From Planctomycetota bacterium (GTDB lineage: Bacteria > Planctomycetota > Planctomycetia > Pirellulales > Pirellulaceae), in contig CAUJHS010000022.1 of assembly GCA_963204915.1 (NCBI GenBank), forward strand, positions 1-64,000: a stretch of 64,000 nt of DNA, given 5' to 3'. Under the pieces are notes generated by a model. The model was not told where the DNA came from, did no database searches, and worked only from the letters and a program-made list of their open reading frames with translations. This document shows positions 52,956 to 63,867 of the stretch, in pieces. The position numbers and the translations under genes were made by a program. Every line of letters starts with the position of its first letter. The first letter of the stretch is position 1.

Positions 52956-54374
52956 TCACTGCGCGCCGCTAGGTTGCAGCGGCACAGGGTAAAACTCAGT
53001 TTTCACTTCACCGGAACTGGCGTCAATCAACCGTACCTTGCCGTCAAACCCTCCCGCCGCGAGTGTTTGACCATCGGGATGAAACTCGACCGAAAACACA
53101 CCGCCATCTTCGACTTCGTTACGGGAGATTTGCTTTCCGTCGTTCGCATCGTACACGCGAATTTCGCCGGCGCCATTGTAACTGCTTGCAGCGGCGATCC
53201 GATTACCATCGACGCTGTACGCTACATCAAACAATCGTCCTGGCATCGAACCGAATTCGCGAATCTTGTTGAAATCGTCGCCAATTTGTCGCGCTTGTTC
53301 GCGCACCATGCGATAAATCTTGGGAGTACCGTCTGCACCGCCGATCAACAGTTCATCCTTCGTGGGATGTCGGTCGACAGCGTGTAATCCTCCCTTGAGA
53401 GCCCCAGGCGTAATACTCGTGATGTTGTCAATGAAACGTTGGGTTGGAACATTGATTAGTTTCATTGACATGTCGCGGCTCACCGAGACCACATGGTCGC
53501 CTTGAACTGAGAACACCGTGTCGAGCACCCAATCTTCGTGCGCGCCATTAAACAAAACCTGTTGGCCCGTTTCTACACTAAATCCTCGAAGCGTTTTATC
53601 GGGACAACCAAAGGCAATGAGCTTGCCATCGGGCGACCAACTCCCGCCGTAGCAGGTATCGTAGCCCACGGGTATCGACAATTGGAGTTCATGTTTTTCT
53701 ACATCCCAGATTTGCACTTCGCCCAAGCGTCCCGGCGAACCGCCCGTAACGAGTAATTTTTTTCCCTCGGGAGAGAATGCGACCGATTCGATGCGTTCCG
53801 ACATACCAACCAATCGTGCGACGATTCCAGAACCGTCGGCGCGATGCAACACCACTTCATGATACCCCGATGCGGCCAACAAGGCGCCGTCGGGAGAATA
53901 ATCCAACGCCGTGATATATGGCGGCATTTCGTAGGTGGGAGGATGCGCCATGTCAAAATGCGGGCGCGTCGACATTGGCGAGTCATCCTTAGCGCCCTGA
54001 GCAATCCATTGCAGGATGATTGAGATCTCGGATTCCTTGAGAGGAGGCTTGCCCTTGGGCATAGCAGCTTCTCCTCCCTCGGGCGTAATTTGTGCGATAA
54101 GGTAGCTCGCGTCCGGCTTGCCTGGCGTAATTGCCGCCTCACCGCTTTCTCCTCCTTGAAGCAAATTGGCGAAATCGGTCATCTCATACTCACCGCCCTG
54201 TTTGGCAGGTTGGTGACAACCTTGGCAATTCTCCTGAAAAATTGGTCGAACCTCACGATAATAACTCACCTCGCCGGTAGGCGGCGGCCCCTGGGGTTTC
54301 GATTCATCCGCAAACGCGGCGCACGCCGCGAGTCCCCATACAACCGGAAGAACAACACGAGCAATGAACTTCAT
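52956..54374 (-). CDS. secreted c-type haem and WD40 protein
   Basis: A 472-residue exported protein. A signal peptide is followed by a cytochrome-like domain with haem motif NCQGCH and a PSCyt1-like middle (AAMPKGKPPLKESEI). From residue about 150 on there is a WD40 propeller, e.g. ALDYSPDGALLAASGYHEVV, SVAFSPEGKKLLVTGG and SVEFHPDGQTLAAGGFDGKVRLID. Such proteins are common in planctomycetes next to DUF1549/DUF1553 genes and are likely periplasmic scaffolds. It heads the minus-strand group ending at 49342. Confidence 0.9.
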   Translation of the reverse strand: MKFIARVVLPVVWGLAACAAFADESKPQGPPPTGEVSYYREVRPIFQENCQGCHQPAKQGGEYEMTDFANLLQGGESGEAAITPGKPDASYLIAQITPEGGEAAMPKGKPPLKESEISIILQWIAQGAKDDSPMSTRPHFDMAHPPTYEMPPYITALDYSPDGALLAASGYHEVVLHRADGSGIVARLVGMSERIESVAFSPEGKKLLVTGGSPGRLGEVQIWDVEKHELQLSIPVGYDTCYGGSWSPDGKLIAFGCPDKTLRGFSVETGQQVLFNGAHEDWVLDTVFSVQGDHVVSVSRDMSMKLINVPTQRFIDNITSITPGALKGGLHAVDRHPTKDELLIGGADGTPKIYRMVREQARQIGDDFNKIREFGSMPGRLFDVAYSVDGNRIAAASSYNGAGEIRVYDANDGKQISRNEVEDGGVFSVEFHPDGQTLAAGGFDGKVRLIDASSGEVKTEFYPVPLQPSGAQ

Positions 54375-54801
54375 TGCGGAGACCTGAAAGCTGAAGGTGG
54401 GGTGTCGTTCTGCCCTAACAGGCTTTCGCTTTTGATGGTCGGCGCGATGATTGCCAGGAGAGAGATAGAAGCGAAAGACGCGAGCGGGCGAAAAACGTGG
54501 AATCCCGCGATAGCGGAATCAAGTTACCAGGCGGTTAACACTTTCCCAAGTTTATTGCAGACATGGCGCAATTGCAATCATCAACGCTCTTTGATTTTAC
54601 ATCGGAGGATGGTGCTGTCCCAGAGCGCCGGTTGAGCCGAACCACTGCCTTCTGGCGCGATTGATCCATTGGCCTAGGAGTAAGTACAACGAAACCGCCT
54701 TGGGACTTTCGCTCGGGCCAGGAATGCGCACAATTCATCAAGGAGCCTATAGAAAGGCTCCGTACTAGTTTTTGCGATCGCCCTCGAATGGTTGGTTCAT
54801 T
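54375..54801. promoter_or_regulatory. divergent promoter region
   Basis: This 427-base region separates the minus-strand haem-WD40 gene from plus-strand gltX. It must contain both promoters. I see no motif that can be assigned with confidence. Confidence 0.4.
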
Positions 54802-56361
54802 ATGGTTCGTACCCGATTTGCTCCCAGTCCAACCGGATATCTTCACATTGGCGGTGTACGCACCGCATTATTTAACTGGCTGTTCGCGCGCAAACATGGC
54901 GGCCAGTTCATTCTGCGCATTGACGACACCGATCAAGAACGCAACGTCGAGTCGGCACTTCAACCCATTCTAGACGGTTTTCGCTGGGTTGGACTGGATT
55001 GGGACGAAGGTCCCGAAGTTGGTGGACCGCACGGCCCGTACTATCAGTCGCAGCGCAAACATCGTTATCAAGAGGCAGTGCAACAACTGCTTACCAATGG
55101 GTTTGCCTATCGCGATTACGCACGCCCCGAGGAAATCAAAGCCGAGCGCGACGCCGCAGAACAGGAGAAACGATCGTTTCAATACAGTCGCCGCTGGCGC
55201 GCCGAAACCGATGCGGACGCCGCACGCTTCGAGGCGGAAGGACGGCAAGCCGTTGTAAGGTTGCTCATGCCGCGCGAAGGCGCCTGTCAGTTTCGCGATC
55301 TCGTGCGTGGCGACGTCGAGTTCCAATGGTCGGACGAGCAAGATCACGTCATTCAAAAACCCGACGGGTCCGCTTTATACAACCTGGCCAATGTGGTGGA
55401 TGACTTTGACTTTCAAATCACCCATGTGATCCGCGCCGAGGAGCATTTGCCGAACACGCCGCGGCAGATCTTTATTGCACAGGGCTTGGGTTATGCGCCG
55501 CCCCAGTATGCACACTTGCCGTACGTGGCCGAACCGGGTAGCAAGAACAAGTTAAGCAAACGCAAGATCCACGAGTATCTGAAAAACCCCGAATTCAAGA
55601 AGATCTACGAACATGGCGTTCGAATCGCGCAAGCCGTCGGTCGCACGGTCTCGGCCGACACGTTTAATCCCGTGATCGTCGATTTCTATCGCGACGTGGG
55701 TTACTTGCCTGATGCGATTGTGAATTACCTCTTGCTCTTGGGTTGGGCGTTCGATGATACGCGAGAAGACTTTACTCGCTCCGAGATGATCGAAGCATTC
55801 AGTCTGGAGCGAGTCAACAAGGCTCCCGCCAGTTTCGATCCGCAAAAACTGTTTGCGTTCCAAGAGCGCTATATGCAGCGTATGCCCGTTAAGCAAAAGT
55901 CGGCAATGGCCTTGCCGTATTTACAAAAAGCGGGCTACATTTCCGAACCGCCCCCTTGCGATGTTGGTCCTGTACTTATCAAGATCGTTGCAGCAGCAGG
56001 AGACCGCATCAAGACGGCCGGAGATGTTCTGGACTACAGTGATTTCTTCACCGCTGACGATCAACTTTCCTATGACGAGAAAGCTTTCGAGAAGCGATTG
56101 AAAAAGGCGCCGGAAGCCAAACTACTACTGGCCAAATTCCGAAATGTTCTCGCAGACGCCGATTCGTTTGAAGTCGCAATGACCGAGCAACTGCTCAAAG
56201 AGTTTTGTGAGTCGGAAGGAATTAAGATTGGCGATGTGATTCATGCCCTGCGCGTTGCCGTCACCGGAAAAGCCGTCGGCTTCGGGATGTTCGAGACGCT
56301 CGAGATCCTCGGCCGTGATCGTGTGTTGACCCGCATCGATCGCGCCCTTGCTCGCGCATGA
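54802..56361 (+). CDS. gltX: glutamyl-tRNA synthetase
   Basis: A 519-residue class I aminoacyl-tRNA synthetase. The HIGH region reads [18 protein letters not shown], and the KMSKS equivalent is [14 protein letters not shown] near residue 250. FILRIDDTD and [10 protein letters not shown] also fit. It charges tRNA-Glu (and possibly tRNA-Gln for later amidation). The protein is slightly longer than usual, with an extended region after KLSKR. Start at 54802 is chosen because it begins directly before the catalytic domain; no strong ribosome-binding site is seen. It is convergent with neither neighbour. Confidence 0.95.
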   Translation: MVRTRFAPSPTGYLHIGGVRTALFNWLFARKHGGQFILRIDDTDQERNVESALQPILDGFRWVGLDWDEGPEVGGPHGPYYQSQRKHRYQEAVQQLLTNGFAYRDYARPEEIKAERDAAEQEKRSFQYSRRWRAETDADAARFEAEGRQAVVRLLMPREGACQFRDLVRGDVEFQWSDEQDHVIQKPDGSALYNLANVVDDFDFQITHVIRAEEHLPNTPRQIFIAQGLGYAPPQYAHLPYVAEPGSKNKLSKRKIHEYLKNPEFKKIYEHGVRIAQAVGRTVSADTFNPVIVDFYRDVGYLPDAIVNYLLLLGWAFDDTREDFTRSEMIEAFSLERVNKAPASFDPQKLFAFQERYMQRMPVKQKSAMALPYLQKAGYISEPPPCDVGPVLIKIVAAAGDRIKTAGDVLDYSDFFTADDQLSYDEKAFEKRLKKAPEAKLLLAKFRNVLADADSFEVAMTEQLLKEFCESEGIKIGDVIHALRVAVTGKAVGFGMFETLEILGRDRVLTRIDRALARA

Positions 56362-56441
56362 TCCGAAAGTCATATCGGTAACATTGTGGGAAGAAATGCG
56401 CTAAGCTGTATGCAAAGCAATCTTCCACCGGAGATGCGACC

Positions 56442-58112
56442 ATGGCCGGCAACGACGTCCAAATCCTCATCGTTGGGTCGGGTCCAACGGGGCTCGCGTT
56501 GGCCTGCCAATGCTTGCGACAAGGACTCCGCGTGCGAATCCTTGACAAAAAGCCAGGCCCTTCCACGACTTCGAAGGCGATCGGGTTGCAGTACCGCGTA
56601 TCGGAAGTGTTGGCCTGCATGGGCGTAGTAGACCGCTTTCTAGAGCAAGGCGGAAGTCCCACGGTCGTCAACATGTATGTAAAGCGTGAGCCCTTAGTGC
56701 GTTTGAAGTTTCAAGGCTTTGGCGATACGGCGGGCCGCGACGCTTTCGCCCCGCGACCCATTATGATTCCGCAAAGCGAAACGGAACGACTTTTAGGCGA
56801 CGCGGTCGAAGAACAGGGCGGTAAAATCGAGTGGAACACCGAGTTCCTTGACTTCACCCAAGACGCCCACCGTGTGACCTCACGCATTCGTCGAGCCGAT
56901 GGCGAAATCGAACACGTTGAATCGAGCTACTTGGTTAGTTGCGAGGGAGCGCACAGCTTGATTCGCAAGCAAGCGGGGCTTGAGTTTGCAGGAAAGACCT
57001 ATCCCCTCCTATTCTTCATGGCCGATGTTGAGGCAGACTGGCGTTTAGACCACGATGAGAACCACGTGTGGATGCACTCGGACGGTTCGTTTGCCGCACT
57101 CCCTTTGCCGCGGCCGCGAACATGGCGTCTCTTCGTTGAGATGAGCGAACTTGAAACAACGCGTTCCACAGAGCTCACGTTGGAGTCCATTCGCGGGATC
57201 ATGGCTCAACGGATCGAAGACCATACCACCACGCTCAGCAATCCTACGTGGATCTCGGAATTTCGTATCCATTGTCGACTGGTTGATCGTTACCGTCATG
57301 GACGCGTGTTCGTGGCGGGCGACGCCGCGCACATTCACAGTCCCACCGGCGGCCAAGGCATTGCCACGGGAATTCAAGACGCGTCGAATCTTGCTTGGAA
57401 ACTGGGACGTGTTTGCGCCGGGGCTCCCGAGACACTGCTCGACAGTTACGAGGAAGAGCGTCGTCCCCACGCCCAAGAGGTGCTGAATGAGACCAACCGC
57501 GTAACCACCGTCTTATTCGCTCCCAATTGGCGCCTGCGTATGCTGCGCGACTATGTGGTGCTGCCCGTGCTGCGCTCCCGCTGGGCGCAACGCAAAATGT
57601 TCTCCAAACTTGCGCAGTTACACGTGAACTATCGCGCAAGCGGCTTATCGAGGCACGAAGATACAACCGGCCCATGGCGAACTACCAGGCTTCGCGCCGG
57701 CGACCGTGCGCCGGACGTTGCGTTTCGCAACGCCACCACGGGGGAACGCGTCACCCTATTTGAACTGCTGCAACCAATGCGGCCCGTCGTGCTCTTGGGC
57801 GCCAACCGCGGCGTCACCGACGTCGCGCGGTACGACGACTTGACCGCACATCTTTCGCAACTTGGACTCTCACCCTATATGTTGGTTCCGGCGGAGGACG
57901 CCTTTGGAGGCCGACGCCTTCATTGTCTGATTGACGCTCACGGAGACTTCCAGCGCCTGTATGGCATGTCGCAGGAGTTTCTCTGCGTTATTCGTCCTGA
58001 TGATCACATCGGCTTGTTTCAACGTCCCATTCGTGAAGGAGCGCTCAACGCCTATTTGACGCAGATCTGCGCGCCAACCATGGTGCGCGATCGATCGGCC
58101 GTACCGGCGTAG
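56442..58112 (+). CDS. FAD-dependent aromatic monooxygenase with C-terminal thioredoxin-like domain
   Basis: A 556-residue flavoprotein of the hydroxylase (PHBH-like) type. FAD-binding GSGPTG near the start and GDAAHIHSPTGGQGIATG near residue 291 are the key motifs; between them lie the substrate domain strands. The last 150 residues (RAGDRAPDVAFRNATTGERV) form the thioredoxin-like domain found in phenol-hydroxylase-type enzymes. It hydroxylates an aromatic ring, substrate unknown. GGAG eight bases before the ATG supports the start. It follows gltX by 80 bp on the same strand, but the functions seem unrelated. Confidence 0.9.
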   Translation: MAGNDVQILIVGSGPTGLALACQCLRQGLRVRILDKKPGPSTTSKAIGLQYRVSEVLACMGVVDRFLEQGGSPTVVNMYVKREPLVRLKFQGFGDTAGRDAFAPRPIMIPQSETERLLGDAVEEQGGKIEWNTEFLDFTQDAHRVTSRIRRADGEIEHVESSYLVSCEGAHSLIRKQAGLEFAGKTYPLLFFMADVEADWRLDHDENHVWMHSDGSFAALPLPRPRTWRLFVEMSELETTRSTELTLESIRGIMAQRIEDHTTTLSNPTWISEFRIHCRLVDRYRHGRVFVAGDAAHIHSPTGGQGIATGIQDASNLAWKLGRVCAGAPETLLDSYEEERRPHAQEVLNETNRVTTVLFAPNWRLRMLRDYVVLPVLRSRWAQRKMFSKLAQLHVNYRASGLSRHEDTTGPWRTTRLRAGDRAPDVAFRNATTGERVTLFELLQPMRPVVLLGANRGVTDVARYDDLTAHLSQLGLSPYMLVPAEDAFGGRRLHCLIDAHGDFQRLYGMSQEFLCVIRPDDHIGLFQRPIREGALNAYLTQICAPTMVRDRSAVPA

Positions 58113-58188
58113 TGTTCCGTCTCGCGATGCGTTGACAACAAGAGAACCATTTACTCATCGCGCCGGCTTCAGCCCCGCGTCAAAGGGA

Positions 58189-61100
58189 TCATTCGTCTTC
58201 CAAGCGGAAAAGGTAGACGTGCTGTCCCGCGGCGCCAACCCATTGTCGACCGTCGGGATGTGTTGCAAGCCTCCAAAGCCGCGGTGGATACCAAGCCAGG
58301 GGTTTCCGCGTGCGACTGTCTTCAATCGTCAATCCTGCGGCGCAAGCAGCACGGCGCACCGCGCGCAGCGGATACTGCTCAGGCCCTCCTGCAACCGCGC
58401 AAATATCCGCCATGCGAATTAAATCGAGACATTCGCCGCTATCAACCCGCCACTCGCGCACCAATCCTTCCTCTTCACTTGAGACAAGCCGGCGGTTGTC
58501 GGGAGAGAACATTAATCGCTGGACTGGCTCCCGGTGCCCCTCCAATACGGATTGTTGAATCCCTTCCGGCAGGCGCCAAAGTCGAATGGATGCGTCCTTG
58601 TGCCCCGACGCCAGCCAAAGCCCATCGTGTGTGAAGGCGAGCGCCGTAGCGCCTGACGCTTGCGGCCCGAGCACCAGATTCGGATGAGTTGTACCTTCCT
58701 CGTATAGACATATCGCGCCATCGCGGCCCGCCGTGGCGAACTGCCGCCCGTCGCGGGAAAAGGCGGCACACCATACGCCACTGTCATGACCTGTTAGAAC
58801 GGTTACGAGGCGCCAGGAATCCGCGTCCCATAATCGCGCAGTACCGTCGCCGCTGGTAGTGAGCAAACGGCTTCCGTCATACGAAATCGACAAACAATTG
58901 ATACCCCGCTCATGACCAAGCAACCGCGTAACCATGGCTCCGGTATCGGCAGCCCACACTCCCACGGCGCCGTCGTAGCCAGCGGAAAATATCCATCGGC
59001 CATCCGGCGAAAAGGCCAATCCACTCACGGGCCGGCCGCCATGCGCGTTCAAGCGACGCGTTTCGACTCCGCGCTGCGCGTCCCACAGCCGGACTTCTCC
59101 TTTAAAGTCGGCCGACGCAAATTGGCTTCCGCGGGGAGAAAAGACCAGATGCGAGATTTTCTCTCCATGTGAACGCAGAATCGCGAGCGATCCGCCCTGC
59201 GCAGCGTTCCATACACGCAACGTTCGGTCGCCGCTGACAGAGAAGATTTTTGCGCCGTCTGCTGAAAACGCCGTCTGCCACACCGTATGACCATGGCCAC
59301 GAAGACATTTGACAAGACGACGTCGTTCGATATCCCAAACTCGCACGACGCGATCATAAGAAGCACTCGCCGCGCTTCGCCCGTCTGACGAGATCGCAAC
59401 ATGACGGACCTCGCCTTCGTGCCCCTGAAAGGTCGCCACCGCTTCTCCTGAGGCGGCGTTCCACACCCGCACGTCACCGTCTCGTCCGCCAGAAACGATC
59501 AGCTGATCATCGGAAGAAAACGCCGCCGTGTACACGCACCGCCGATGTGCATTGCGAACCAACACTAAGCATCGCCCGGTGGCCACATCCCAGACGCGCA
59601 GCAGGCTGTCGCCTCCTCCTGTTACAAGTCTTAAACCATCACGAGAAAACGCTACACAACACGTCGAATGACGGTGGGCGTCGATAGAACTGACGCGAGT
59701 GGGACTTCCTTGACCTGCATCGTCTTCCCTACCGAGCGCGGTAACGCGTGGCCCACTTCGTGCATCTAATGTCTCCTGCACATTCCATAGCCAAAGTTTT
59801 CCGCCGTCGCCGCCATAGGCAATGGTATGCCCGTCGGGTGAGAATGCAACACATCGCACGGCCGCGGCCTCATCACGGCGAGCGATGATTTCACCCGTTT
59901 CAACATTCCGCAATAAGACGGCGCCGTCACATCCTGCACTGGCCAACAGGTCGCCGCGCGGTGAAAACGCAAGGGACGCCACACTCTCGGTGTGTCCTTG
60001 CCAAACGTCAAGCATCGCGCCCTTTTCCGCGTCCCACATTCGCACCGTGCGATCCTTGCCGCCTGTGGCGAGTTTCGCGCCATTGGGCGACACGGCGAGG
60101 CACCAAACTTCGCCAGCGTGTCCCCGATAGACGGCTTGCTGCGCGGCTCCCAAATGCATCTTTGGCGGGCGAAGCGATCGCAGCCAAGGTCGTCGACTTC
60201 GCGCAAATCGCATTTTCTCCAACAGGTCGGACAGAGGATGATGCGGTTGACTCCATGGGGGCGGCATACTCCAGCCCTCTGGCGGATCCTCATAGTGGAG
60301 CGCCGCCTGGGGAGTGTCGTACCACCATGCTCGGTTCCACAAAGAAGCGAAGAGCATGGCGGGAAAACTCGCGACAAAGTGCATGTCGGCCCCCAACGCT
60401 TCGGCCAAGAGATGCAGCACGCGGCGTCGCGGATCGTCCTCGGAATACAAGTGCGACGTATCCGCAACCGTGCGCCATAGCTCGAATACTTGACCCGCCT
60501 TCGCTTTCGCTTCCAAAAAGCGGATATCTGTGAGGACTTCAAACATCTCGTCCAAGCCACCCGCTGCGGCAAGGTGCGCCGGAAGGTGGGCAATCGTCAT
60601 AGGGTCGATCCGCCCCGCCCTCAACCGCTGGAGCAGCTTTTCGGCAATACGTCGATGTCCGCCTCGCACATCGACTCGAAACGTTCGACTTTGCCCGGCC
60701 AACCCGCTGAGCCAATCGATGATCGATTGGTGAAACGCGCGGAAACGACCATCATGCTGCGGAAAAAAGGCCGCCAACGGCTCCAAGGATTCTTCCACCT
60801 CGAATGCGCTTCGCTCCACAAACTCCGCCAGTTCGTCGGCCGTTAATGGTTCGCGGGCCGCGACGATGATATCCAACAAGGAACGGAAATGCAAAAACTG
60901 TTGTCGCGAAGGAAATCTTTGGGTGAAAAACTCGTGGTAGATGCCGACCAGTCCCTCGGGAAATGACTCGGGGCGACGTGGATCCACCTTCCCCGCCGCA
61001 AGCGCGTCTAACATATGGGTGGCGTAAAGGAAGTTGCCTGCCGCCTTCTCGGTCATCACCTGCAGCGTCTTTCTTCGATCACTTTCCGAGACGTTCCGCA

Positions 61101-63201
61101 TCGCGATCCAACTTGGATCCGACAATCGTGAAGCGATGAACTCCGCAACGTCGTCCAAGTTTTCTTGTTGTTGACTGCGCAACTCAATGCGACGACTACG
61201 ACTGAAAAGGTCGCATACTTCAGGCGTTCTGCGAGAACTCAGCAAGAGTCGCACGCATGGCGGCAAGTCATGCATGCGTTCGAAGAGAAGCCGCGCGATA
61301 TGGCGTTCGCCATACCCCAGCGATTCATCCAGCGCGTCCACAACAAGGACGATAGGCGGCAGATAAGAGACTTGGCGCAACGGATCCGCCACCAGCCGAC
61401 GGAAGAGCGTACCCGCATCTTCGCTCTCACTGGCGTCGTCCGCGGTGGCGTCCAACGCAGCGCAAAACCCTGGTATCTCTGTGCATAATTGCGAGGCCAG
61501 TGATTGTACAAAACGCACCGGTTTAAGCGATTCGGCCACGCTTGCCACACAGAAATGGTGGGCGACGGCGCGGGAATCATTCTCAATCATATGGGCCAGC
61601 CATGCCGACTTCCCGGCGCCGGGGTCGCCGAGCGCGAGCATGACGCGTTCGTGACCCGACTCGAACCAAGCGTTGAATTCGGCCAGCAGCCAACGTCGCC
61701 CCACGAAGTTCTGCCTTAGTCGTGTAAGTTCGGCTGAAAAATCCAACGCGCGCAAAGCCGTTTGAACCGATGAAACTGCGGCCGAGCCCAACGTGGAATC
61801 TCCGCCGCCTCGAAACGGCGCGCCCGGTTCGTTCGTCGCCAAACCGTTCAACACCTCGCGTAAATCGTCACCCAAGTCCAGGGCGGTGCTATAGCGGTTG
61901 GCCGGGTTCTTGGCTAACGCCTGCAAACATATACGGTCTAACTCGCGCGGGAGCGAATCTATAAGCTGGCGCGGAGGACGCGCTTCGACTTGCATCACTT
62001 GCTGGCGTAATTCATCCAAAGTGTCGGCGCGAAACGGCCGCTGACCTGTTAATAGTTCGTAAAGCACCACGCCCAAACTGAAGATATCGGCCCTGGCGTC
62101 GACCAGATGCGACTCCTCCCGGGCTTGCTCGCTGCTCATGTATGCGGGCGTGCCGGCGAACCGCGGGCCTTGACCAAACCGGTCTTCGCGCAGCGCTAGT
62201 CCAAAATCGACCAAATGTGGACGGTTGTCCGAGTCGATCAGAATGTTTCCTGGCTTGATGTCGCGATGAACCAAACCTCGGCGATGTGCATGGTGGAGCG
62301 CGTCGGCCAGCGAGATGACCATTCTCAGCGAATCGGCGCAGGTCGGTCGATGCTCTTGGCGCCAAGTTGCAAGGTCGTTTCCCTCAATGTATTTGGACAC
62401 GACGTAACACATTCCATCGGCGGTGCGGCCAACATCATAAACGGGGACAATACCGGGGTGATCAAGACGTGCAACATTCCGAGCCTCGTCAAGGTAAGCT
62501 TCTACATCGGCCGTTGACGCGAATCCGCGCGCATGAGGCGTTTTAATGGCGACCAACCGCTCTAACTCGGCGTCCTGGGCCAGATAGACGCATCCGAAGG
62601 CTCCCTCGCCTAAAACTTTTAGCACCCGATATCGCCCGATCTGTTGCGGAACCGGTTCAGAAGGATCATCGCGATTCGCTGCGACATCAGGTGTGACGTT
62701 AGCGTCCGCGAGAAATTGATCACTCCGCGCCGCGGTCAGCACATTGTCGTAAACCTGCGTGCGTTGGTCGCGTTCTCGAATCGATACCGACTGCGATGAT
62801 TCGAGTTGTAAGACATCTTCGAGTGAAAGCTGCGGAAAACGCGCACGGTACTCGCGAAGCAACGGCGATTCGCCGCAGCGTCGACGCAAAGCATACTCTT
62901 GCTTCAATAAGGATAGGAGTAGGGCTGGTTCGCCAAGCCCAGGAAACCGCTGGAGGTAAGACTCAACGTGCGGAGGCGAGTACGCAAGGGGCGTTGTCCC
63001 ACGCGACGCTTCTTGGTTTCTCTTCCAAAGCAACTCCATCTCGACCAAGGCCAACTCGAACAGCGTGCCCAGGTAGCGCGAATCTTCCATCGCGGGCAAG
63101 CATTGCTCAATGGCGAGTGGTCGACCGGCGAACCACGCGTCCTCAAACCGGCGGCAGCACTCCTCATCAATGGTATCGAATGAAAAGACAGGCTCGGTCA
63201 T
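58189..63201 (-). CDS. giant Ser/Thr kinase-NTPase-WD40 protein
   Basis: A 1670-residue protein with three modules. Residues about 190-450 are a Hanks-type kinase (LGEGAFGCVYLA, HRDIKPGNILID, VDFGLAL). Residues about 525-900 are a STAND-type NTPase (Walker A GDPGAGKS, Walker B IVLVVDALDE, then helical arm). Residues about 1090-1670 hold fourteen WD40 repeats, enough for two seven-blade propellers. No signal peptide or membrane segment is visible, so it is cytoplasmic. Such kinase-STAND-WD40 proteins likely detect a signal and change activity by oligomerising. The start at 63201 has AGGAG eight bases upstream; an upstream in-frame ATG at 63321 adds an unlikely leader. Confidence 0.93.
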   Translation of the reverse strand: MTEPVFSFDTIDEECCRRFEDAWFAGRPLAIEQCLPAMEDSRYLGTLFELALVEMELLWKRNQEASRGTTPLAYSPPHVESYLQRFPGLGEPALLLSLLKQEYALRRRCGESPLLREYRARFPQLSLEDVLQLESSQSVSIRERDQRTQVYDNVLTAARSDQFLADANVTPDVAANRDDPSEPVPQQIGRYRVLKVLGEGAFGCVYLAQDAELERLVAIKTPHARGFASTADVEAYLDEARNVARLDHPGIVPVYDVGRTADGMCYVVSKYIEGNDLATWRQEHRPTCADSLRMVISLADALHHAHRRGLVHRDIKPGNILIDSDNRPHLVDFGLALREDRFGQGPRFAGTPAYMSSEQAREESHLVDARADIFSLGVVLYELLTGQRPFRADTLDELRQQVMQVEARPPRQLIDSLPRELDRICLQALAKNPANRYSTALDLGDDLREVLNGLATNEPGAPFRGGGDSTLGSAAVSSVQTALRALDFSAELTRLRQNFVGRRWLLAEFNAWFESGHERVMLALGDPGAGKSAWLAHMIENDSRAVAHHFCVASVAESLKPVRFVQSLASQLCTEIPGFCAALDATADDASESEDAGTLFRRLVADPLRQVSYLPPIVLVVDALDESLGYGERHIARLLFERMHDLPPCVRLLLSSRRTPEVCDLFSRSRRIELRSQQQENLDDVAEFIASRLSDPSWIAMRNVSESDRRKTLQVMTEKAAGNFLYATHMLDALAAGKVDPRRPESFPEGLVGIYHEFFTQRFPSRQQFLHFRSLLDIIVAAREPLTADELAEFVERSAFEVEESLEPLAAFFPQHDGRFRAFHQSIIDWLSGLAGQSRTFRVDVRGGHRRIAEKLLQRLRAGRIDPMTIAHLPAHLAAAGGLDEMFEVLTDIRFLEAKAKAGQVFELWRTVADTSHLYSEDDPRRRVLHLLAEALGADMHFVASFPAMLFASLWNRAWWYDTPQAALHYEDPPEGWSMPPPWSQPHHPLSDLLEKMRFARSRRPWLRSLRPPKMHLGAAQQAVYRGHAGEVWCLAVSPNGAKLATGGKDRTVRMWDAEKGAMLDVWQGHTESVASLAFSPRGDLLASAGCDGAVLLRNVETGEIIARRDEAAAVRCVAFSPDGHTIAYGGDGGKLWLWNVQETLDARSGPRVTALGREDDAGQGSPTRVSSIDAHRHSTCCVAFSRDGLRLVTGGGDSLLRVWDVATGRCLVLVRNAHRRCVYTAAFSSDDQLIVSGGRDGDVRVWNAASGEAVATFQGHEGEVRHVAISSDGRSAASASYDRVVRVWDIERRRLVKCLRGHGHTVWQTAFSADGAKIFSVSGDRTLRVWNAAQGGSLAILRSHGEKISHLVFSPRGSQFASADFKGEVRLWDAQRGVETRRLNAHGGRPVSGLAFSPDGRWIFSAGYDGAVGVWAADTGAMVTRLLGHERGINCLSISYDGSRLLTTSGDGTARLWDADSWRLVTVLTGHDSGVWCAAFSRDGRQFATAGRDGAICLYEEGTTHPNLVLGPQASGATALAFTHDGLWLASGHKDASIRLWRLPEGIQQSVLEGHREPVQRLMFSPDNRRLVSSEEEGLVREWRVDSGECLDLIRMADICAVAGGPEQYPLRAVRRAACAAGLTIEDSRTRKPLAWYPPRLWRLATHPDGRQWVGAAGQHVYLFRLEDE

Positions 63202-63867
63202 CGCGCTAGCTCCTGGTTGCCAGTGCGAATATACCACAAGCATCAGCGTCGTTAAATTTTGGCCCCTGCCCAAGTCGCCGGACTTCGCGTGCGCATCGCG
63301 TTCGTCTTCATCGACGGGCACAGAGAATGATCTCGCGGGGCATTACGCCCCTCGGCTTCATTCCCCACATTTTTGTATCAACGCCCAACGGTCCAGCAAG
63401 GGTAAAAAATCGCTCAAGCATCCTTGTCTCGAATGATTCACCGCCTGTCACGCTTCGGGAAATCACCAACGGTACTTCCGAAATTCAGATGGCATTGAAG
63501 GACACGCGAACGTCGCCATTCGCAGGCTGGGCGCTCCACGTTCATTGATGGACGCCATATTCAACGACGCGGATCTTGCGTTCAGCGCCACGCCAAAGTT
63601 CGAAAAACGCTCTGCGGCAAAGCGGCCAAAGCATCGCAGGCAGAGGAGACGATTATTGCGGCTCCCCATGCAGCGAGAAGGCAGAAGTGTCACACGTCGA
63701 GACAATCAGAACCTAATCTGATTGGGGCACGCGAAAGCGGATCGCTCGAAAAGCCATGCGTATCGCCGTGTCGTTTGAGACAAGCGGAATCGCATCTGCT
63801 TGCGCAGCAATCGTGGAGGACCGTTCGTTACAACCGTCCTCCACGATTCTACGGCTCACTGCTTTAC
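63202..63867. other. intergenic region at the right end
   Basis: About 670 bases between the kinase-NTPase gene and the cut gene at the right edge. An 80-codon minus frame (63463-63705) lacks support. A 13-bp hairpin lies at 63809-63848. Promoter DNA for the giant kinase gene is expected next to 63201. Confidence 0.4.
63809..63848 (-). terminator. 13-bp perfect hairpin, possible terminator
   Basis: AATCGTGGAGGAC pairs exactly with GTCCTCCACGATT around a 14-base loop. It lies 19 bp past the stop of the minus-strand gene at the right edge, the usual place for a terminator. No T-run follows, so termination is uncertain. Confidence 0.45.

Noticed and set aside
63463..63705. 80-codon minus-strand frame
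   Set aside because: Cys/Arg-rich shadow-like composition and no conserved motif.
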